This document shows, one piece after another, positions 36,603 through 44,073 of a stretch of 64,000 bases of DNA. Both the position numbers and the translations under genes were made by a program. The notes under the pieces are model-generated. The model saw nothing but the letters and a program-made list of their open reading frames with translations. It made no database searches and had not been told where the DNA came from. Position 1 is the stretch's first letter; each line of letters begins with the position of its first letter. This DNA is from Calothrix anomala FACHB-343 (GTDB lineage: Bacteria > Cyanobacteriota > Cyanobacteriia > Cyanobacteriales > Nostocaceae), in contig NZ_JACJQG010000011.1 of NCBI RefSeq assembly GCF_014696435.1, positions 1 through 64,000 of the forward strand, read 5' to 3'.

Positions 36603-39341
36603 ATGAGCATCCTTGATAATTTCAACACCTTCAGTAAGATTTTGCTGGGTGTGGGGATAGTTGATGGTTGGAAATACGTAGAGCAATCTCAACAAATTCA
36701 GAAAAGAGCCGAAAAATTAGCGCAAAACAAGCAATTACGAGAAGCAGTTAGTATTATTCAAAAATCTCTAGCTGTATGGTCAAAAAAACCTGGTTTTGGC
36801 GAACGGTTGCTGCGTCAGTGGTTAATGAGTAATTTATTAGACAATTTAAGTCAGCAATTACAACAGTGGAATCAACAAATCCGCGAAGCAGATAAACTAG
36901 CTTTGCAAGGGGATATGTTGCTGAAAGAAGATCGTGGCGATCCTCTGGAAACTCAAATTCTTGTGAAAGCGATCGCTATTTATCAAAGCTGTAGCCAAAT
37001 TATCCATGATGAGCGGGTATTAAAGCTCATCAACCGATGTCAGCAGGAAATACAACGCAGACAGCATTTTCAGACGTTGGTAACTAAAGCACAGTCACAC
37101 GCGGAGAATAAATATTTTCAAAATGCGATCGCAGTTTATCAAAAAGCTGAAGAATTATATTCTACAGCAGCTTTACAAGAGGCGATCGCGGCGGCTAAAT
37201 CCCAAGTAGAGCAGGAAAAAATTTATACTTCGGCATTGCAAAGGGCGCAACAAGCCCACAATCAAGGAAAATTAAAAGGAGCGATCGCTGTTTTAGAAAC
37301 TGCTTTGAGTAATTTTCCCCGTCAGGATGGATGGAAATTATTACAAGAATTACAACAAACAATCAAAGGTAAAGAAAAGTATCGTCAAGGGTTAGCAGCA
37401 GAGAAAGTCAATGATTTACCAGCTGCGACATCTTTGTATGAAGCTGCGAAAACCCTTCTACCCAATCCTACAGAATGTCAAATCAGGTTAGGAATCATTG
37501 CGATTAAAACCGAAAATTGGGCGATTGCTTTATCTCATCTATTCAATTTACCAGGAGAACAAGCGGCTTATCTGCGGGGATTTGTCTATGCTAAACAAAA
37601 GAATTTACAACAAGCTTATCGAGAATGGCAAGGAATATCTTTTAATGAAATTAGCGCCCAAAGAGAAATTCTCAATACTTTAGCGCAGCGTCAACGCCTG
37701 CTTTATCTAAAGAATATTGAGGAATTTGTGAATCTGGGAAATTTGGAACTAGCGAAAGCTGCGAGTGCAGAATTTAGCCATACATTTGGTTTCGATCCTT
37801 TAGTAGAAACCAATCTCAAAGAACACATTATACCCAGAATAGATGTGGAACTTTGGCAAAATTCCGAGCGCCAGAAAATCGTTAAACAAATTGAAAAAAA
37901 TTGGATTTCTCAACCTAATATTACCAATTTACATAATTTATTAGTAGCTATTTATTACAGCGAGCATTACGATTTTCTCCATCTCTCACATTTGATAGTT
38001 ATCTTATCTACAGCCTTAGCAAATTTAACGGCAGATCCTCTGCTGCAAGATATACCTTGGCTAGGAAATCAATCTATTGATTTTCAATTAATATCCTTAG
38101 AATTAAAACGGCGATTAGAAGCAGCAATTGATAGCTATAAAGATAGAGATATTCCCACCTATTTAAATTTACGCGATAAATATCGTTTAGAATCAGTAGC
38201 CTTAAAATTCATGGGCGAACCTGCGCAAAGAGGAATGACAGTAAATAATCTATTTATCACACCAGGTTGTTATCAGCATTATATTTCTCATTGGCGAGAT
38301 AAAGTAATTGAACGTATAGATATAAAAAATCAACTTCTCCGTTCTCTGTATACACCTTGGGGATTAGCAATAGCTGCTTGTTTATCAGCAGATAGTCAAA
38401 GAGCAATTAAACTTAAAACCTTACATCAAACTACTAATAATATTGATGATATTGAACAATTTTCTCAAAAATTTATCGCTTATCATGAAGGTTGCCATTA
38501 TCTGAGTCATAAACAATGGCGTCAAGCAATTACTCCTTTAACAACAGCAAAATCAGCAATTATCAATCATCTAGATTGGCAACAAGAAATAGATAGACTA
38601 GCTGGATTGCAACGTCAAACCATCTCAGCAATTGAAGAACATTTAGAATTTGCTCAATTTTGGTATGAAATTTTAGGTAGTCAACCTGCTAGAAGTTATT
38701 TATCCGAATACAAAGCCGAGAAAATTCGCGAGCAAATTTATCAAAGAAAAATTTCTTTAAATGAGGCTACAAAAGAATTGCAAGAAATCAAAAAAATCGA
38801 CCCGAAAAATCCGATAGTACTGGATTTAATCGCCATGATTGAATTTCAGCAAGAAATAGAAGTAATTGAGAACTTGTTGAAAACTAATCAATTCGATCAA
38901 GCAGTTAAATTGGCTAAAAAATCTCAGCAACCACGCATCCGTTATATTGTGGCAGAAATTTGTATTGATATATTACTTAAAGGCTTTCAAAATGGAGAAT
39001 TAAGTATTCCAGAAATTTCCAATTTAGGTCAATGGGCTTACGAACTTTGTCCCGAACAAGATAATATCAAAAAAATCTATCACTTTAGTCAAGAACTGAA
39101 GGAAATTCAGGAACTCATGAAGCGCGATCGCTTTGAAGAAGCAATTCGCAAAGCCCAAAAATCACAACATGAATCAACTCGCCATTATGTTGCAGAGTTA
39201 TTTATTATGACCATAGTTAAAGGTATTCAAAAGAAAGATTTATCTTGGGAAATAATTAAGCAGTTAGGAATTTGGGCTTACGAACTTTGTCCTAACGAAC
39301 CTGCTTTTCAAGAAATTTTCCATAGCCTCAAGTTACGTTAA
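36603..39341 (+). CDS. Large TPR-like helical repeat protein in the Hsp70 locus
   Basis: A 912-residue, almost entirely helical protein without signal peptide or clear membrane segment. TPR-like pairs of helices are visible at about 25-60 (AEKLAQNKQLREAVSIIQKSL), 160-260 and 680-760. The C-terminus holds a duplicated module of about 80 residues: LLKTNQFDQAVKLAKKSQQ... and LMKRDRFEEAIRKAQKSQH..., each ending in WAYELCP. I recognise no enzymatic domain. TPR proteins commonly bind Hsp70 or its clients, so with an Hsp70 upstream and J-like and GrpE-like genes downstream a scaffold or client adaptor is the best guess. It starts within a heptamer repeat and 209 bases after the LysM gene, so internal promoters are possible. 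Confidence 0.85.
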   Translation: MSILDNFNTFSKILLGVGIVDGWKYVEQSQQIQKRAEKLAQNKQLREAVSIIQKSLAVWSKKPGFGERLLRQWLMSNLLDNLSQQLQQWNQQIREADKLALQGDMLLKEDRGDPLETQILVKAIAIYQSCSQIIHDERVLKLINRCQQEIQRRQHFQTLVTKAQSHAENKYFQNAIAVYQKAEELYSTAALQEAIAAAKSQVEQEKIYTSALQRAQQAHNQGKLKGAIAVLETALSNFPRQDGWKLLQELQQTIKGKEKYRQGLAAEKVNDLPAATSLYEAAKTLLPNPTECQIRLGIIAIKTENWAIALSHLFNLPGEQAAYLRGFVYAKQKNLQQAYREWQGISFNEISAQREILNTLAQRQRLLYLKNIEEFVNLGNLELAKAASAEFSHTFGFDPLVETNLKEHIIPRIDVELWQNSERQKIVKQIEKNWISQPNITNLHNLLVAIYYSEHYDFLHLSHLIVILSTALANLTADPLLQDIPWLGNQSIDFQLISLELKRRLEAAIDSYKDRDIPTYLNLRDKYRLESVALKFMGEPAQRGMTVNNLFITPGCYQHYISHWRDKVIERIDIKNQLLRSLYTPWGLAIAACLSADSQRAIKLKTLHQTTNNIDDIEQFSQKFIAYHEGCHYLSHKQWRQAITPLTTAKSAIINHLDWQQEIDRLAGLQRQTISAIEEHLEFAQFWYEILGSQPARSYLSEYKAEKIREQIYQRKISLNEATKELQEIKKIDPKNPIVLDLIAMIEFQQEIEVIENLLKTNQFDQAVKLAKKSQQPRIRYIVAEICIDILLKGFQNGELSIPEISNLGQWAYELCPEQDNIKKIYHFSQELKEIQELMKRDRFEEAIRKAQKSQHESTRHYVAELFIMTIVKGIQKKDLSWEIIKQLGIWAYELCPNEPAFQEIFHSLKLR

Positions 39342-39384
39342 ATAAAGGTGATATATAACTTGAAAATGGGCATGGGACATTTAT

Positions 39385-39410
39385 TAGAGACGCGATTAAT
39401 CGCGTCTCTA
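39385..39410. repeat. 26-bp perfect palindrome
   Basis: Half-site tagagacgcgatt followed by its exact complement, identical to the palindrome at 17535-17560. It lies between the TPR-like and J-like genes, where the transcript could form a 13-bp hairpin. Confidence 0.85.
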
Positions 39411-39466
39411 CAATTGTCCTCCTTGTTCTCCTTCCCTTGTTCTCCTTCGCTTCCTTTCCTGATCTT

Positions 39467-40081
39467 ATGGAACACAATCCCTATGATATTTTAGGCGTTA
39501 CCCCAGTCGCCTCAAAAGCCGAAATTACTAAAGCTGTCGCCTTAGCCATGAAGCGCAAGCAATATCCTGTAGATGTCATTGCTAAAGCGCAAAAAAGCTT
39601 AATGAAGCCGGAAGAACGGATTATTGCTGATTATTTACGTCCGATATTACCGCCGGTTAAGCGTTTCAAAAATAGCGATTTATCGGCTTTACAACAACCA
39701 GTACCAAAATTGGTATTATTAGCTCAGTTAGATGGATTAGAGCAAGCGATCGCTCAAGCTAGCCAACAAGAGCTGATAGAACGAGAATATATACCCTTGA
39801 GCTTATCAGAATTAATGACAGAAGGTATCGCTGCTTGCAAACAAGGCCGTTATCCTCAAGCGATTAAATATCTAGAAGAATATACTCAAGGCTGTACAGA
39901 TAAAAATCACAAAGATTATATTCAAGCCCAAATGTGGCTAATTAGAGCTTATCATCTGGGTAGAGATTTGCAAAGAGCGATCGCCCTTTGTCAACTATTA
40001 AGCAATCATCCCCACACTCAAGTACAAACTTGGGTAAAGAAAACTTTATCTATGTTATCTCAAGAGGTTTCTCATGTCTGA
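39467..40081 (+). CDS. Degenerate J-domain protein with TPR-like tail
   Basis: A 204-residue protein from ATG 39467; an in-frame start at 39437 adds ten unconvincing residues. The N-terminus resembles a J domain: NPYDILGVTPVASKAEITKA matches helix I and II, and KAQKSLMKPEERIIADYL matches helix III-IV. The HPD tripeptide that triggers Hsp70 ATPase is missing; the loop reads RKQYPVDV. The rest contains a TPR-like unit (GIAACKQGRYPQAIKYLEEY and a following pair). It overlaps the GrpE-like gene by eight bases. In this Hsp70 locus it probably acts as a J-like adaptor that binds without classical stimulation, or as a pseudo-cochaperone. The J assignment is by motif only. Confidence 0.75.
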   Translation: MEHNPYDILGVTPVASKAEITKAVALAMKRKQYPVDVIAKAQKSLMKPEERIIADYLRPILPPVKRFKNSDLSALQQPVPKLVLLAQLDGLEQAIAQASQQELIEREYIPLSLSELMTEGIAACKQGRYPQAIKYLEEYTQGCTDKNHKDYIQAQMWLIRAYHLGRDLQRAIALCQLLSNHPHTQVQTWVKKTLSMLSQEVSHV

Positions 40082-40652
40082 ATCACCCCAAAACACCAGC
40101 AAATTTTGGGATTGGATAAAATCGAAAATTCTCGGTTTTAATTCTCCAGAATCTTTGTCTGGTGAAAATACAGGATCTGCAAATAAAAATCACTATTTAA
40201 TTACCCAAGAAAAACGCGATTTACTCATTAGCGAAATCGGCACAATTCAAAAAGAAAATATTTTATTACAGCAATCCTTGCGAGAACAGCAAACCCAAAC
40301 TGTAGCCAAAACCGAGGATTTATTTTTAGAACTTTTAGAAGTTTCTGATGCTTTAGAAAATTTATTAGAATATTTAGAAAATAATACTGAACCCAATCAA
40401 GAGTTTCTCCAACGTTTACCTAAATCTGTTGGCGCAGTACATCGCAAGTTTTTGAGTATCTTAAAAAAGCGTCAGGTTTTACCGATTGAACTCCAAGATA
40501 CCCAACCAGATTTTACTGTATGCCGAGTCGTCGATCGCGAAGTCCGCAACGACCTCGCAGACCAAACAATCACTAAAGTTGTCCGTCAAGGCTTTCGCTT
40601 ACAAGAAAAGATTCTCCGCCCCACAGAGGTAATTACATCGAAACCAGGTTAG
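40074..40652 (+). CDS. GrpE-like nucleotide exchange factor
   Basis: A 192-residue protein. A coiled-coil helix at about 45-85 (LISEIGTIQKENILLQQSLREQ) leads into a region that aligns with GrpE: the helical LLEVSDALENLL, then VGAVHRKFLSILKKRQVLPIE. It ends with the beta-domain signature ITKVVRQGFRLQEKILRPTEVIT, which resembles the canonical GrpE ending GY-x6-LRPA-V. GrpE releases ADP from Hsp70. The N-terminal 40 residues are variable. The start overlaps the J-like gene, implying translational coupling. As the last gene of the cluster, it completes an Hsp70/J/GrpE set, supporting a specialised chaperone machine rather than a lone Hsp70 paralogue. Confidence 0.82.
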   Translation: MSESPQNTSKFWDWIKSKILGFNSPESLSGENTGSANKNHYLITQEKRDLLISEIGTIQKENILLQQSLREQQTQTVAKTEDLFLELLEVSDALENLLEYLENNTEPNQEFLQRLPKSVGAVHRKFLSILKKRQVLPIELQDTQPDFTVCRVVDREVRNDLADQTITKVVRQGFRLQEKILRPTEVITSKPG

Positions 40653-40668
40653 GGGTTAGGGGCTAGGA

Positions 40669-40815
40669 ATTTTAGATTTTAGATTTTGCGAAAAGTCGGA
40701 GCGCCGGCTTCCGGCGATCTGAACTTTTCAAGACGGATTTTAGATTCAAATACAATCCAAAAGACGCTCGAGGACTCGCTAACGCTGCGCTATCGCAAAT
40801 CCAAAATCTAAAATT
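40669..40815. mobile_element. About 147-bp MITE-like element with imperfect inverted termini
   Basis: The ends (attttagattttagattttg and complementary caaatccaaaatctaaaatt) form imperfect inverted repeats of about 20 bases. The interior carries cgccggcttccggcg and gcgctatcgcaaat palindromic pieces. It is non-coding, and no transposase is nearby. Confidence 0.5.
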
Positions 40816-40822
40816 GTTTTTA

Positions 40823-40860
40823 ATGCCCAATGCCCCATGCCCAATGCCCCATGCCCCACT
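40823..40860. repeat. Heptanucleotide STRR (tgcccaa/tgcccca)n
   Basis: Five 7-base copies of the same family as at 6304, 10062 and 23976. Confidence 0.85.
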
Positions 40861-41317
40861 TACTTCATCTTTCGTTACATTTTTAGGCGATCGCTAAAAT
40901 ATGCCTGCAAGCAGATAACAGCATCTTCAGGAAAATGCTTATATTAAAGTCTGTTTCAATTTACTAAGATAGCTGACAGCTTATGTTTACAATTCTTGAC
41001 TTTAGAAATAGATTTTTAGCAGATTGTTAGCATATATATTTCTTTTAGGTGTACTTGAGAATTCAAACATTATTGAAGGACTTATTTACATTACTTTACT
41101 TATTTCTATTCTGGTTAAGTTTATTGTATTTTGAGCTAACCAGCCTCAATAGCCTGTTAGCCTTGTAATCAAGCTAAGGATTGTTTGAGTTAATTGATAT
41201 ATGGATTTCAATCGAAAATTAGCCTTATGTTTATGCAGTTAGACAGCTACTTTTGATTTTAGTAAGTATTGATATTCAGAAAACTACACCAATTCCACAA
41301 ATTACACTAGCAACCAG

Positions 41318-41641
41318 ATGATGAATCATTACGCTATCGAATGGATTGAGGCATGGTGCCGAGAAAATGGCTGGACAGATTTATTCGTCGAGCGGCGCAA
41401 TAACTACTGGGCGTTTCCTCCAGGCTGTGTAATGCCTGAACCAATTCCCGTACAAGCCCTGAGATTGATTAAAGCCGAAAAAGGGCTGACTGCTGAAGAA
41501 AAATGGTGGTCGATATCAGCAATTATTGGCACAGTGGTAGCTGTTTTATCTACAGTGGTATTAAAGTGCCCCATGCCATTAGTATTTGCTTTTGCATTTA
41601 ACGCAATTACGGTGGCTCAATTTGAAATGGAAGATGTATAA
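41318..41641 (+). CDS. Small conserved-looking membrane protein of unknown function
   Basis: A 107-residue protein. The N-terminal half is soluble and aromatic-rich (IEWIEAWCRENGWTDLFVERRNNYWAFPPG). The C-terminal half has one or two hydrophobic segments (SAIIGTVVAVLSTVVLK and LVFAFAFNAITVAQF). I do not recognise the family. Two adjacent ATGs (41318 and 41321) are equally plausible. The gene stands alone and is followed by a textbook intrinsic terminator, so it is likely a real monocistronic gene. The position of the hydrophobic segments suggests a tail-anchored or two-pass protein with the N-terminus in the cytoplasm. Confidence 0.75.
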   Translation: MMNHYAIEWIEAWCRENGWTDLFVERRNNYWAFPPGCVMPEPIPVQALRLIKAEKGLTAEEKWWSISAIIGTVVAVLSTVVLKCPMPLVFAFAFNAITVAQFEMEDV

Positions 41642-41681
41642 AATTCCATTTACTGCATCCTTAAGTCATTGGTCTATTATG

Positions 41682-41722
41682 AAAAACTGCTCTTGATTTT
41701 ACCTTCAGCAAGAGCAGTTTTT
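41682..41722 (+). terminator. Intrinsic terminator of the small membrane protein gene
   Basis: A perfect 14-bp stem (aaaaactgctcttg/caagagcagttttt) with a 13-base loop, its 3' arm ending in TTTTT. It starts about 40 bases after the stop codon. Confidence 0.85.
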
Positions 41723-41757
41723 AATTTGGGATTGGAAATTAAATATAAATATATTTG

Positions 41758-41815
41758 TTGACTGTTGACTGTTGACTGTTGACTGTTGACTGTTGACTGT
41801 TGACTGTTGACTGTT
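41758..41815. repeat. Heptanucleotide STRR (ttgactg)n, eight copies
   Basis: Eight perfect 7-base copies, unrelated in sequence to the tgcccaa and gtcattt families. The nearby hairpin at 42078 contains the same gttgactgtt string. Confidence 0.9.
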
Positions 41816-42077
41816 AAAATTGATATAAAGGGCAATTTAAATAGGATTTTTAGAAATAATTAATTAAGCCTGGATAAACGATATTTGGCAACTTTCTATT
41901 TAACTTGCTACAGTTATTATTGTGTTATTGTTTCATTAAGCATAATCTTTTAATATCCAAAAATTAAGTTTATATTAACTCCTCCTTGATACAGAATTAA
42001 TATCTTCCCTATATTTGTTGGAACATCAAAGTAATACAGCAATCCTAAATGATTTGTGAAATACTACAAGCAAGGTT

Positions 42078-42104
42078 GTTGACTGTTAACCGTTAACAGT
42101 CAAC
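42078..42104. promoter_or_regulatory. 12-bp perfect inverted repeat upstream of phoD
   Basis: Arms gttgactgttaa and ttaacagtcaac surround a three-base loop (ccg) about 165 bases before the phoD start. It could be an operator or simply a rearranged STRR unit, since the arm contains the same heptamer as the array at 41758. Confidence 0.35.
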
Positions 42105-42268
42105 AGCCAAAACCGATATTTTTCGCAACTGAAATAGGATTGCTATACATGACACATTCTAATGAATAGAGTTATCCTTGGGAGCGTTTACCGATTGTTG
42201 CTCTATTTTTACGGTGTCAGATATTTCTCTACTTTGATTCACTTAATATAATCAGGGATTGAGTAAGG

Positions 42269-43861
42269 ATGTTCAAGTACGAGAATTTTGAGCGGTTGTT
42301 GCACAGTTCCATCAAGCGACGCAATCTAATTATCGGGGCAGGAGCATTTACTGGTTTGGCGATCACTAGCCAATTTTCTCATCAACGAGCGATCGCTAAA
42401 ACTAAATTTTCTACTAATCCTTTTACGCTAGGTGTAGCCTCTGGTGAACCTGATGACAATAGCGTAGTTATCTGGACTCGTCTAGCGCCCGAACCCCTAA
42501 ATGGTGGTGGAATGCCTGCGATGAATGTACCAGTTCGCTGGGAAGTAGCAATTGACCGCAATATGAAGCGGATATTGTCTAGAGGTACAGTCATGGCTCG
42601 GCCAGAACTAGGCCATTCGGTGCGGGTGGTAGTTGAAGGACTCTCTCCTGATACTTGGTATTGGTATCGCTTTAGTGTTGGTAAAGAAGCTAGCCCAATT
42701 GGTCGAACTCGTACTACTCCAGCAATGGGTAGAGGTATATACACCAATAGCTTGAAGTTTGCCCTAGCATCCTGCCAGAACTATCAGCAGGGATACTATA
42801 CTGCTTACAAATACATGGCTGAGGATGACCTGGATTTAGTAGTCCATGTTGGTGACTACATCTATGAGGGAGGAATCAGTACCACTGGGCCTAGACAGCA
42901 TAATAGTGCCGAAATTCTCACATTGGCAGATTACCGTAACCGTCACGCCCTCTATAAATTAGACACCAATCTCCAAGCCGCTCATGCAGCCTTTCCTTGG
43001 ATTGTCACCTGGGACGATCACGAAGTAGAAAATAACTACGCCAACTTTATTTCTGAGATTGATACTGAACCAGATCAAGATCCGGCAATTTTTCTCCAAC
43101 GGCGAGCAATTGCTTATCAAGCTTACTACGAACACATGCCACTGCGTCCCTTCTCGCGACCAGTAGGCCCCGATATGCAACTTTATCGGCGGGTAAATTA
43201 TGGTAATCTGGCGACATTTCATGTTTTAGATACTCGTCAATATCGTACAGATCAACCCTGTGGCGATGGTACTAAAGAACGTTGTCCAGAAGTTTTAGAT
43301 CCGCAAGCAACAATTCTCGGACAAGCACAAGAAGATTGGTTATATAAAGGTTTAAGTCGCTCGAAAGGTCAATGGAACATCCTAGCTCAACAGGTTCCTA
43401 TTGCCCAAAGAGACACCAGACTAGGTGAAGGGCAAACCTTTAGTATGGATAAATGGGATGGTTATTTAGCAGATCGCGATCGCCTGATGGATTTCTTCGC
43501 TAAACGCAAACCTTCTAATCCAGTATCTTTGGCAGGGGATGTACATTCTCATTGGGCAATGGATCTCAAAGCTGATTTTAACGATCCAAAATCTGCCATA
43601 GTCGGTAGTGAATTTGTCTGTTCCTCAATTAGTTCTGGTGGAGATGGCAACGACAATATACCCGCCTACATCAATGATGCTGATAATCCACACATCAAGT
43701 TTTATAACAATCGTCGTGGGTATGTTCGCTGTACATTGACTCCCACTCTCTGGAGGTCAGATTATTTAGCAATGTCAGAAGTAACAACCCAATCTGGTAC
43801 GATTAGTACCAAAGCTTCATTCATTGTTGAAAACAATCGTCCTGGGGTACAGCGCATTTAA
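42269..43861 (+). CDS. phoD: Tat-exported alkaline phosphatase D
   Basis: A 530-residue PhoD-family phosphatase/phosphodiesterase that releases phosphate from organic phosphoesters outside the plasma membrane. The N-terminus has a twin-arginine signal: R17/R18 in SIKRRNLIIGAGAFTGLAI. The N-terminal beta domain begins FTLGVASGEPDDNSVVIWTRLAP, which is typical for PhoD. Metal-loop motifs are FALASCQNY, VVHVGDYIYEGG, WDDHEVENNYAN and SLAGDVHSHWAMD. Size and motif order fit the Bacillus-type enzyme, which uses calcium and iron. It stands alone and is followed by a strong hairpin. Phosphate control is expected from the family, but no Pho box could be confirmed. Confidence 0.93.
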   Translation: MFKYENFERLLHSSIKRRNLIIGAGAFTGLAITSQFSHQRAIAKTKFSTNPFTLGVASGEPDDNSVVIWTRLAPEPLNGGGMPAMNVPVRWEVAIDRNMKRILSRGTVMARPELGHSVRVVVEGLSPDTWYWYRFSVGKEASPIGRTRTTPAMGRGIYTNSLKFALASCQNYQQGYYTAYKYMAEDDLDLVVHVGDYIYEGGISTTGPRQHNSAEILTLADYRNRHALYKLDTNLQAAHAAFPWIVTWDDHEVENNYANFISEIDTEPDQDPAIFLQRRAIAYQAYYEHMPLRPFSRPVGPDMQLYRRVNYGNLATFHVLDTRQYRTDQPCGDGTKERCPEVLDPQATILGQAQEDWLYKGLSRSKGQWNILAQQVPIAQRDTRLGEGQTFSMDKWDGYLADRDRLMDFFAKRKPSNPVSLAGDVHSHWAMDLKADFNDPKSAIVGSEFVCSSISSGGDGNDNIPAYINDADNPHIKFYNNRRGYVRCTLTPTLWRSDYLAMSEVTTQSGTISTKASFIVENNRPGVQRI

Positions 43862-43892
43862 CACTGTAAATACAGTTTTCTCTTTGATAATT

Positions 43893-43924
43893 TTCGGAGT
43901 TAGAACTCAAGTCCTAACTCCGAA
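43893..43924. terminator. Hairpin terminator between phoD and the DUF4114 gene
   Basis: A perfect 11-bp stem (ttcggagttag/ctaactccgaa) with a ten-base loop lies 32 bases after the phoD stop and between convergent genes. A/T-rich flanks on both sides could let it act in both directions, although there is no strong T-run. Confidence 0.55.
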
Positions 43925-44073
43925 ATTAATCACAAGGCTAATGTTTGATTCGGATAGTATTTGGTATTGCACATTTTAGACCATTGAAGGAATTAGTCGA
44001 ACCTGATAACAAACAAAGCAGCCTCTCATACCGCAAGTCTAAAGTCAAACACAGATGCTTAAACTAGGTTTGT

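Larger units (their letters stand above)
40653..41317. other. Intergenic region with inverted-repeat element and STRR
   Basis: The left 200 bases contain an inverted-repeat element and a tgcccaa array. From 40861 to 41317 the DNA is AT-rich with no gene, RNA or strong hairpin that I can support. The promoter of the 107-residue membrane protein is expected near its right end. Confidence 0.5.
41642..42268. other. Intergenic region upstream of the exported PhoD gene
   Basis: After the terminator, this holds a 58-bp heptamer array and a perfect hairpin at 42078-42104. The rest is AT-rich. The phoD promoter should lie in the last 150 bases. I looked for a Pho box and found no convincing tandem array. 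Confidence 0.5.

Noticed and set aside
41758-41815. CRISPR or iteron origin in the heptamer arrays
   Set aside because: The 7-base units are too short and have no spacers. No replication gene is nearby.
42060-42268. Pho box upstream of the Tat-exported PhoD gene
   Set aside because: Only scattered TTAAC strings are present; no tandem 8-base repeats at the expected spacing.
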